Assembly (NCBI GenBank): GCA_964354135.1
Contig: CAYGZA010000166.1
Location: forward strand, 1 to 14,654
Direction of reading: 5' to 3'
DNA: 14,654 nucleotides
DNA from: CAYGZA01 sp964354135
GTDB lineage: Bacteria > Planctomycetota > Planctomycetia > Pirellulales > Thermoguttaceae
A model generated the notes under the pieces. The model was not told the origin of the DNA. It saw nothing but the letters and a program-made list of their open reading frames with translations, and searched no databases. Position numbers and translations under genes: made by a program. This document shows, piece by piece, positions 7,486 to 13,255 of the stretch (position 1 is its first letter; the number at the start of each line of letters is the position of its first letter).

Positions 7486-7529
7486 GGCTGGGCAGCCTCG
7501 CCCTCCCGGGATCGTGAAACCCCGTTTAG
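7486..7529 (-). repeat. Dispersed GEAPAEP-type repeat, copy 2, overlapping a stop codon
   Basis: On the minus strand the unit starts CTAAACGGGGTTTCACGATC and continues through GGGAGGGCGAGGCTG, with a three-base deletion compared with the other copies. Its second to fourth bases (TAA, 7528-7526) are the stop codon of the amidohydrolase gene, so the repeat edge coincides with the end of that protein. Confidence 0.8.
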
Positions 7530-8563
7530 CCGATCGCCCCCAATCCATAGAACCGCACGGCATTCTCGCCCCAGAGTTTCCGCCGGTCCGCTTCGTTGCG
7601 ATCGCGGACCACGTGACGGAGGGCCTCGACCCACTGCCGCAGCGCGGCCCCCTGGGTGCAGACCGGCCAGTCGCTGGCAAACATCACCCGATCCGGCCCG
7701 AACGAGTCCAGGCAGTGGTTGATGATCGGGGCCAGATCGTCCGGGGTCCAATTCCCTTTGGGCACCGTCGCAATGATCCCGGAGATCTTGCAGACCAGGT
7801 TCTTGCGTTTGGCCAACTCGTCGATGCCCCGCCGCCAGTTGTCCACGAAGCGGCGTGCGGTCTGGGCCTTCTGGGGCGACTCGTGCCGCTCGGCGGGCCG
7901 GAACATCTTGACGTCGGCATTGCCGCAGTGGTCGAGGATGAAGCGCGTCCCGGGACAACGATCGACCAGCTTCGCCCCTTCGCCCAACGCCGCCGGGGGC
8001 ATGCAAAGGTCGAAGCTCATCCCCAGCTCGCCCAAGAGCTGGATCCCGACGACAAAGGGCTTCTCCAGGAAAAACGCCTTTCCCGACTCGGGGCCGGGAA
8101 GGATCTGCCGGACGCCCTTGATGTGCGGGCTGTCCTTGTAGCGGGTGATGTAGCCGCGGAAACCCTCGGCGCCCGGGCGACCGCCGATCACCGCGGCGCA
8201 GGTGGGCGATCGCCCCTGCCGGCAGATTTCGAGGACGTACTCGGCCTCCGCCACCTGGTCGGCCGGATCGACGTCCACCTCCATGTAGACCGCCTTGACC
8301 ACGCCGAGCCCTTGGGTCGCCTCCAGATAGTCTTTCATCACGTAACTGCGGTTGAGCTCCCCGGCCCCCTTGAGCCACGGCAGGCGGAGCTTCGCGAGGT
8401 CCCAGAGGTGCTGGTGGGTGTCGACGATCGGAATCGCGGGGCTGGTGCTCACCGGCTTCTTCTCCTCGGCGTTGCCTGAAGGGGTCACGGCGATCCCGAG
8501 CCCGCCCAAACCGGCGGCGGCCCCAAGGGATTGCCCCAAGAAACGGCGGCGACTGATTCCCAT
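7526..8563 (-). CDS. Tat-exported amidohydrolase, COG3618 (sugar-lactonase-like)
   Basis: A 345-residue metal-dependent hydrolase of the amidohydrolase_2/COG3618 group, which includes L-fucono- and L-rhamnono-lactonases. The N-terminus MGISRRRFLGQ followed by a weakly hydrophobic Ala/Gly stretch is a textbook twin-arginine signal, so the folded enzyme should be exported through the Tat pathway. The barrel shows the metal motif DTHQHLWD (His50, His52), His212 in FILDHCGN and the catalytic-type Asp298 in MFASDWPV. Length fits a signal peptide plus the usual 270-300 residue domain. The ATG at 8563 has GGAGG eight bases upstream. The stop codon lies within a dispersed repeat. It follows the GH106-like gene by 86 bases on the same strand, which fits use on a released deoxy-sugar derivative; that link is inferred, and the actual substrate is unknown. 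Confidence 0.88.
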   Translation of the reverse strand: MGISRRRFLGQSLGAAAGLGGLGIAVTPSGNAEEKKPVSTSPAIPIVDTHQHLWDLAKLRLPWLKGAGELNRSYVMKDYLEATQGLGVVKAVYMEVDVDPADQVAEAEYVLEICRQGRSPTCAAVIGGRPGAEGFRGYITRYKDSPHIKGVRQILPGPESGKAFFLEKPFVVGIQLLGELGMSFDLCMPPAALGEGAKLVDRCPGTRFILDHCGNADVKMFRPAERHESPQKAQTARRFVDNWRRGIDELAKRKNLVCKISGIIATVPKGNWTPDDLAPIINHCLDSFGPDRVMFASDWPVCTQGAALRQWVEALRHVVRDRNEADRRKLWGENAVRFYGLGAIG

Positions 8564-8592
8564 GCAAAGGACCTCCCCAAGTGCTTACCAGG

Positions 8593-8613
8593 GCACAGGC
8601 TGGAAGCCCGTGC
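8593..8613 (-). repeat. Short palindromic repeat (GTGWKPVL-type) between two genes
   Basis: GCAC-A-GGCT, loop GGA, AGCC-C-GTGC forms a hairpin with one A/C mismatch, between the 3' end of the GH106-like gene (8650) and the start of the amidohydrolase gene (8563). Read on the plus strand it encodes GTGWKPVL, a string I recall as a recurring translated repeat in planctomycete genomes. It could act as an mRNA-end or processing hairpin between the two cistrons. Confidence 0.6.
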
Positions 8614-8649
8614 TACGCGAGGGCTATTGTCCGTCTCTCGGACGGCCGC

Positions 8650-11600
8650 TCACTGTGCCGATTGCCTTAGTGTAAACGCCTCAAACAGCCCGTAACCCAG
8701 CGTGTGGTAGGCGGCGCCGGGGGGCGGGCCTTCCTTGGGACCCTGGTGGAACATGCCCGGCCAGGCGCTGCCGACGCCCGGTCCGGCGTGGTGCGGCCCG
8801 AGCGTGTTCTTGAGCGTGCCGATCACCACGACCTCGACGGTGTTCTTGCCCGGCCGGATGGCCGCGGTCACGTCGCACTCCCACGGCCGCCACGCGAGGT
8901 GGCCGCAGGGCTTGCCGTTGACGCACACCTTGGCCACGCTCCCGTACCAGTTGGGCACGGAGACGCGGTACTTGCCGGCCGGCTCGGCGACCTCGAACAT
9001 CTGGCTGTACGCCACGCCGGCCGCGTAGAACGGAAGCCCTTGCCGGTTCCAGCCGAGCCCTTTCTCCACTGCCAGCGGCTGGGGCGGGGCGATCGCGAAG
9101 CCCGACTTCGTCGCCTTGAGCGAGAAATCGCCGAGCACGTAGGCCGGCTCGATCTCGTGATAGATCGTAAACGGCGTGGCCTTGATCGTCACGGCGTTTT
9201 TGCCGGGCTTTGCCGTCGCGGAGATGTCGATCTTGCCGAAGGCCCGATCGAGCCACCAGGCATTCTTGTCGGCGCCGACCGGCGTGCCGTTGCAGGCGAT
9301 CAGGTAGTAATCCGGCCGCTCGATCACGATCCAGAGCGGCTTGGGCACCTCGCCTTCGATCGTGAAGCGGTAGGTCGCCTCGAAGCCGCTCTCGGCGGGG
9401 AACCTCCTTCGCACTAGCTCGTCCTTGAACTGCACGGCGCTATCCCAGGGATTCCGCTCCATGCCGTTCTTCTGGAAGGCGAACTGATTGGCCTGGTAGA
9501 AGTAGGCGGCCTTGCGGGTCTCGCCGCCGGCGGTGACGTCCAGGTAGTCGAGGGTGAGCACGTTCGGCTCGACGCGGCGGACTTGCACGGGCCCGGCGGG
9601 CTGGATGGCGGCCGCCTTCTCCTCGGCCACGGCTGCCGGCTCTAGTGCCTCTTTGGAGAGGAACAACAGCAGGCTGCCGCACGGGGGAACCTCGAACTTG
9701 GCCTTGATGCCACTCCCCTCCGCCGCGAACGGATAGGCAGAGACCTTTCCCGTGACCGGGCACCACCGTTCGACCCCCTTGGTCGGCGACTCGATCACGC
9801 CGGACGCCGGGTGCTCGATGCTCGTGTTGACCAGGAACACCAAGTCGCCATCGTCCAGTCGGCGGCGGTGATGGAAGAGGATGCCCTTGTCGTCGGCGGC
9901 GCGGCGGACGGTAAGACCGTCGTTGCCCATGCCTTGGAGGATCGCCCACAAGGCGTCCGCGTCCACCGTCCTCCAGGTGTCGCTCTGAGCGAGCTTGGGA
10001 CCGCGGTCCGACGGCCGGCCGTCGACCAAGGCGGGCGCCGGCCCGCAAGAGATCACGCGGCCACCGGCCTTCAGGTATCCCTCCAGCAAGTCCATCGTCT
10101 TGCCTCGGAGCGTCTCGGTCATCGGCGGCAGTACAACCACCTCGTAGTTGCGCTGGCCGACCTTGAAGTGTTGCCCCTCGACGGCCCCGTGGTCCGCGAT
10201 GATGTTTTCGCAGCCGATGTCGTATTCCACCTGGGCCCGCTCGAGCGTCATCAAGAGGTCGAAGAAGGTCTTGCCGATCTGGCCCAGGCGAGCCCCCTGC
10301 GTCGAGTCGGCCTGGTACATCCACGCCGTTGTGGTCGGCTCCAGCACGAGGATCTTGTTGACCTGTTGGCCGTGGCACAGGGCCGCCGTGACGCGGGTGA
10401 AGTAGCCGGCCACCACGTGGTACGAGTCCCACCACGGCTCATGGTAGGAGAACGACTGCGGGTGGTCGGCCTTGCGCGCCCCACGGAGGGTGACGTAGGA
10501 GAGGTGCTCATCCAATAGGTTGACGCCCAGCACTTCGAGCCAGTCGCCGATCCGCTTCATGTCCTCAAAGCGCAGGTCCCAGCCGCCGGCCCCGTAAAGC
10601 TCGCAGAGAGTCCGCTTCTTGCCGAGCTGGTTGGCCACGCTCGAAAGCTCCTTGACCGCCCGGACGTTCCCGAACTGGGAGTGGGTGTTCTCCTGGTACT
10701 GGTTCATCAAGCAATCGATGCCGGGGAAGTGCTGCCAGGCGTACATGGCCATGTTGTCGGGCACCAGGAGGCACCGCGGCCATTCGTGCTCCCAGTAGTG
10801 GCCGGTAAACGCGATCCCCAGCTTCTCGCAGTGGTTGTAGTACGGTTTGCCCCAGCGCTCGATGAACTGCTCCAGCACGACCTGGAAGTAGTCGTGCCGC
10901 ACCTGCTTCCATTTGCCCACCGGCCGGATCAGGCTGGGCAGGTGGTCCACGAGCGAGTAGCCCCATCGCTTCTGGAACGCCGCAGGCAGGTGGTCGGTCC
11001 AGGGCAGGCCGCCAGCCGGCAGGAGCTGCGGCTCGTCGGTGAACGAGCCCAGGACACGCTTGCCGAACTGATCGCCGATCTCGCGCTTGTAAGCGTCGAG
11101 CGTGATCTGGAGGAACTTCTCGGTCACGCCGGGATACATGAGATCGACGTAGCAGCGGTCGCCGTACCAGGGGCCGTCGGCGGCGCGGGCGACCGCGGCG
11201 ACGGTGTAGCGCCCTTCGGGCAGCTTCTCGCCGGCGCGGGCCTTTTCGGTGACGTTCTCGAAACCGTCGGGCGTGATGCGGTAAATGCCGACGGCAGAAA
11301 AAGGGGTCAGAACTATTTTTCCGGAGGAATCGCGTGTCGGAACATCGCCCACCGCCCCGGAAAATAGTTCTGACCCCTTTTTCGCCATGCCCGGCTGCTT
11401 CTCCTCGCGGAACACCAGCCCGCGGCCGCGGGACTCGGGCATGACCTGGGGGACGTGCCCGCCGGCAAAACCGCTCGGATAGGAGTTTTCGTCGTAGATC
11501 CAGATGTTCATGTCGAGCTTCTCGGCCTCGTCCAGGGCGACCTTCCAGAGGCGGAACCACTGGTCGCCCAAGTAGGGCGTCATCAGGCCCGGGCGCGGGT

Positions 11601-11835
11601 GGACAAATGCCTGCTTGACCTTCTGCCCGGCCAGGTCGCGGAGCGTGCCACGGATCTGCTCCTCGGTGAGCATGTCGTTCCAGACCCAGAGCGGGGCGGA
11701 AGCGTAGATCCGCGGCGGATCGGCGAAGACCTTCTTCACCGCGGCGGAATCCTCGGCGTGAAGGGATGGGGCCATCAAGCCGACGATGGCCACGGCGAGC
11801 CATCTGCACAACGTCTTCAAGCGATGGTAGTACAC
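8650..11835 (-). CDS. Secreted GH106-like glycoside hydrolase (alpha-L-rhamnosidase type)
   Basis: A 1061-residue exported enzyme resembling the GH106/glycosyl-hydrolase family whose characterised members release alpha-L-rhamnose. Residues 1-27 form a signal peptide ending SLHA before EDS. The TIM-barrel part opens with PLWVWNDMLTEEQIRGTL (about 48-65) and IWIYDENSYPSGFAGG (111-126). Candidate catalytic acids are Glu268 in SFTDEPQ and Glu412 in LCELYGAGGW. A flavodoxin-like segment follows (VVVLPPMTETLRGKTMDLL), and the C-terminus is a galactose-binding-like jelly roll, including VCVNGKPCGHLAWRPWECDV. The GTG at 11835 is chosen because AGGAGG lies 7 bases upstream; the upstream TTG at 11865 has no such support. 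Residues 152-180 are encoded by a palindromic insertion element. It probably leads a transcript that includes the amidohydrolase. The family is fairly sure, the substrate not. Confidence 0.85.
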   Translation of the reverse strand: MYYHRLKTLCRWLAVAIVGLMAPSLHAEDSAAVKKVFADPPRIYASAPLWVWNDMLTEEQIRGTLRDLAGQKVKQAFVHPRPGLMTPYLGDQWFRLWKVALDEAEKLDMNIWIYDENSYPSGFAGGHVPQVMPESRGRGLVFREEKQPGMAKKGSELFSGAVGDVPTRDSSGKIVLTPFSAVGIYRITPDGFENVTEKARAGEKLPEGRYTVAAVARAADGPWYGDRCYVDLMYPGVTEKFLQITLDAYKREIGDQFGKRVLGSFTDEPQLLPAGGLPWTDHLPAAFQKRWGYSLVDHLPSLIRPVGKWKQVRHDYFQVVLEQFIERWGKPYYNHCEKLGIAFTGHYWEHEWPRCLLVPDNMAMYAWQHFPGIDCLMNQYQENTHSQFGNVRAVKELSSVANQLGKKRTLCELYGAGGWDLRFEDMKRIGDWLEVLGVNLLDEHLSYVTLRGARKADHPQSFSYHEPWWDSYHVVAGYFTRVTAALCHGQQVNKILVLEPTTTAWMYQADSTQGARLGQIGKTFFDLLMTLERAQVEYDIGCENIIADHGAVEGQHFKVGQRNYEVVVLPPMTETLRGKTMDLLEGYLKAGGRVISCGPAPALVDGRPSDRGPKLAQSDTWRTVDADALWAILQGMGNDGLTVRRAADDKGILFHHRRRLDDGDLVFLVNTSIEHPASGVIESPTKGVERWCPVTGKVSAYPFAAEGSGIKAKFEVPPCGSLLLFLSKEALEPAAVAEEKAAAIQPAGPVQVRRVEPNVLTLDYLDVTAGGETRKAAYFYQANQFAFQKNGMERNPWDSAVQFKDELVRRRFPAESGFEATYRFTIEGEVPKPLWIVIERPDYYLIACNGTPVGADKNAWWLDRAFGKIDISATAKPGKNAVTIKATPFTIYHEIEPAYVLGDFSLKATKSGFAIAPPQPLAVEKGLGWNRQGLPFYAAGVAYSQMFEVAEPAGKYRVSVPNWYGSVAKVCVNGKPCGHLAWRPWECDVTAAIRPGKNTVEVVVIGTLKNTLGPHHAGPGVGSAWPGMFHQGPKEGPPPGAAYHTLGYGLFEAFTLRQSAQ
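11297..11383 (-). mobile_element. Palindromic REP/MITE-like element inserted in frame in the GH106-like gene
   Basis: Two arms, 11297-11324 and 11357-11383, are near-perfect reverse complements: 27 bases pair, with one extra T in the first arm. Each arm carries GGGGTCAGAACTATTTT or its complement. The 32-base centre is not palindromic. The whole unit is 87 bases, exactly 29 codons, contains no stop in the gene's frame, and encodes KKGSELFSGAVGDVPTRDSS followed by GKIVLTPFS. Removing it leaves a smooth join (GMA to AVGIYRITPDG). Dispersed palindromes with a GGGGTCAGA core, sometimes linked to Y1 transposases, are known to me from many bacteria; the family assignment here is from memory. No transposase is in the window, so it would be a non-autonomous copy. 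Confidence 0.8.
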
Positions 11836-11842
11836 TGGGAGT

Positions 11843-11848
11843 CCTCCT
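11843..11848 (-). promoter_or_regulatory. Ribosome binding site deciding the GH106-like start
   Basis: AGGAGG on the minus strand, seven bases before the GTG at 11835. It favours that start over the TTG at 11865, which would place the site inside the coding region. Confidence 0.7.
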
Positions 11849-11890
11849 CTTGGGTTCGAGCACAAGGATCACGGCGGCACGGGTGGCTTG

Positions 11891-11904
11891 TTCACACGTG
11901 TGAA
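11891..11904. promoter_or_regulatory. 14-base perfect palindrome, candidate operator
   Basis: TTCACACGTGTGAA is a perfect inverted repeat 55 bases upstream of the GH106-like start codon. Length and symmetry suit a dimeric repressor or activator, but no regulator gene is in the window and the cognate factor is unknown. It could also act as a short RNA hairpin in the leader. Confidence 0.4.
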
Positions 11905-11907
11905 TCC

Positions 11908-11934
11908 CGCACTGGCAGGCAAGCCGCCAGTGCG
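11908..11934. repeat. Hairpin repeat in the leader of the GH106-like gene
   Basis: CGCACTGGC (11908-11916) and GCCAGTGCG (11926-11934) form a perfect 9-base stem with a 9-base loop. I recall related CACTGGCGGC palindromes as dispersed repeats in planctomycetes. On the transcript the loop contains GGCTTG, which could pair with CAAGCC just downstream (11890-11885). Confidence 0.6.
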
Positions 11935-11967
11935 ACCCACGCCATGCTGCCCTACCGCCGGCTACCC

Positions 11968-11995
11968 ATTGTCCGCTTCCGCCGGGGCGAGTCAA
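11968..11995 (-). promoter_or_regulatory. Candidate promoter for the GH106-like gene
   Basis: On the minus strand TTGACT (11995-11990) and GACAAT (11973-11968) are separated by 16 bases. The -35 box overlaps the TGA stop codon of the upstream binding-protein gene. Transcription from here would give a leader of roughly 125 bases holding both the 9-base hairpin and the 14-base palindrome. Confidence 0.35.
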
Positions 11996-13065
11996 TTGGC
12001 GCGGGCGAACTCGTCGCGCAGGAACCGGGCGGCTTCGTCCCACCGGTCGGCGGCAGCGCGAAAATCGACCTGCATGGTCCGCAGCGGCTTCGGGACGCCC
12101 AGCCGCTCCGGGGCCTGGAGCGTCGGGGAAAGCGGGATCTGGGCGCTTGGTCCGGCGGCCAAACGCGCTTCAACCTGCGGCGAGAGGAGATGATCGACCA
12201 GTTTTCGGGCCGCCGCGGGATTGGGCCCACCGCGGACGATCGCCAGCGTGTTGGGAATCAAGAGCGTCCCGAGTCCGCCCTCCTGCTGGTCGGGAAAGAC
12301 GATCGCCACCCTCATGCCGCTTTCCAGCTCCACGACGGCGTCGTCGGTGTCGGTCAGGCCGAAGGCAATCCGGCCGGCCGCAACGGCCTCAGCCACCTGC
12401 CGATTGCCGGAGAGGATCTTCACCTCGTTGGAGTTCAACCGTCTGAAGAAGTCCTTGGCCCGCCGGTCGCCCCAGGCCGCGAAGAGGCAGGCGGCATGGG
12501 TCGCCGTAGTGCCGAACAGCGGCTTGGCGATGCCGCAGCGGCCCCGCCACTTCGGATCCGCGAGGTCGAGGATCGAGGCCGGCCGCTCCGCCGGCGGCAC
12601 GAGATGGGCGTTGACCACCAGGATGCGTGCCCGGGCGGCAAAGCCGTGCCACCGCGCCTCGGGCGAGCGGGCCCAGTCCGGAAAGTCCTTGGCGGCGGGC
12701 GGCGCGTAGACGTCCAGGAGCCCCGCCTTTTCCAGTCGCAGCGTGTGGAGGATCTCGTTGTTCCAGAAGACGTCGCAGCGGGTCCGCCGGTTGCCCTCTG
12801 CCAGGATTGCCTCGACCAGGCCGATGGTCTTGGTCGATTCCGCGTCGAACTTCGGCCGCACGGCAATCCCGCTCTGGCCGGCGAAATCGTTGAGGATCGG
12901 CTCGGAGAACTGGGCGTCCAAGGCGCAGTAGACGATCACTTCAGGGCCGGATCTCGACCGGCAGCCGGCCGCCAGAAAGCACACGGCGATCGCGAGCCAA
13001 GAGACGAGGGACGAAGGGCGAGGGGCGAGGGGTGAGGGATGAGGGACAGCGGGTGAGTAATTCAT
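11992..13065 (-). CDS. Lipoprotein substrate-binding protein of the ferric-iron ABC transporter class, orphan
   Basis: A 357-residue extracytoplasmic solute-binding protein of the FbpA/AfuA-like fold. LAAGC at residues 31-35 is a lipobox, so the mature protein should be a lipoprotein with Cys35 first. Family traits are VIVYCALDAQFSEPILNDF (about 43-61), KFDAESTKTIGLVEAILAEG and CDVFWNNEILHTLRLEKAGLL. The usual paired Tyr iron ligands are not seen at the expected place, where the sequence reads RIAFGLTDTDDAVVELESG, so binding of ferric iron is doubtful. No permease or ATPase gene adjoins it. Residues about 7-21 are encoded by a heptamer tandem repeat and look non-native; the ATG at 13065 has no ribosome binding site, so the true start is uncertain. 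It is divergent from the metallopeptidase gene. Confidence 0.82.
   Translation of the reverse strand: MNYSPAVPHPSPLAPRPSSLVSWLAIAVCFLAAGCRSRSGPEVIVYCALDAQFSEPILNDFAGQSGIAVRPKFDAESTKTIGLVEAILAEGNRRTRCDVFWNNEILHTLRLEKAGLLDVYAPPAAKDFPDWARSPEARWHGFAARARILVVNAHLVPPAERPASILDLADPKWRGRCGIAKPLFGTTATHAACLFAAWGDRRAKDFFRRLNSNEVKILSGNRQVAEAVAAGRIAFGLTDTDDAVVELESGMRVAIVFPDQQEGGLGTLLIPNTLAIVRGGPNPAAARKLVDHLLSPQVEARLAAGPSAQIPLSPTLQAPERLGVPKPLRTMQVDFRAAADRWDEAARFLRDEFARAN
13006..13047. repeat. Heptamer tandem repeat inside the binding-protein 5' end
   Basis: Six consecutive seven-base units on the plus strand: GAGGGAC, GAAGGGC, GAGGGGC, GAGGGGT, GAGGGAT, GAGGGAC. On the minus strand they encode the PHPSPLAPRPSSLV stretch of the binding-protein N-terminus. 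The same kind of unit recurs at the 3' end of the metallopeptidase gene. Confidence 0.85.
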
Positions 13066-13079
13066 GGGCCACGTGTTCC

Positions 13080-13105
13080 CGGGAGGGCGAGGCTCCTGCC
13101 GAGCC
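13080..13105 (+). repeat. Dispersed GEAPAEP-type repeat, copy 3 (partial)
   Basis: Only the GGGAGGGCGAGGCTC to GCCGAGCC half of the unit is present. It forms an inverted pair with copy 4 at 13140-13165, 25 of 26 bases matching across a 34-base spacer, in the region between two divergent genes. Confidence 0.85.
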
Positions 13106-13139
13106 TGGCGGAAAACGCGAGTTTGGCGACCAGAAGTGC

Positions 13140-13186
13140 GGCTCGGCGGGAGCCTCGCCCTCCCGTGATCGTGAAACCCCGTTTAG
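13140..13186 (-). repeat. Dispersed GEAPAEP-type repeat, copy 4 (full length)
   Basis: On the minus strand it runs from CTAAACGGGGTTTCACGATC to GCCGAGCC, the most complete copy in the window. Its outer edge overlaps the candidate -35 box of the metallopeptidase promoter. Confidence 0.85.
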
Positions 13187-13198
13187 AATAGATATGAT
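13171..13198 (+). promoter_or_regulatory. Candidate promoter for the metallopeptidase gene
   Basis: GTGAAA at 13171-13176 and TATGAT at 13193-13198 with a 16-base spacer, giving a leader of about 50 bases. The -10 is a 5 of 6 match. The -35 lies within the dispersed repeat, so the repeat may have supplied part of the promoter. Confidence 0.4.
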
Positions 13199-13255
13199 AC
13201 CCGCGCACCTTCGGCAACGCAGCGGGTGAGGGTTCAGTTCTTGACGGGGGATGGC

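Noticed and set aside
7076..8479. A 467-codon plus-strand open frame across the YbhN-like and amidohydrolase genes
   Set aside because: It spans two real genes and their gap on the other strand, which a true gene would be unlikely to do.
11297..11383. Reading the palindrome in the GH106-like gene as an intrinsic terminator
   Set aside because: It lies in the middle of an intact reading frame that continues for hundreds of codons with family motifs.
11455..13035. A 526-codon plus-strand open frame across the GH106-like 5' end and the binding-protein gene
   Set aside because: Shadow frame over two well-supported minus-strand genes and their promoter region.
13006..13186. A CRISPR array in the repeat-rich region
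   Set aside because: The repeats are heptamers and one inverted pair, without regularly spaced direct repeats and unique spacers, and no cas gene is present.
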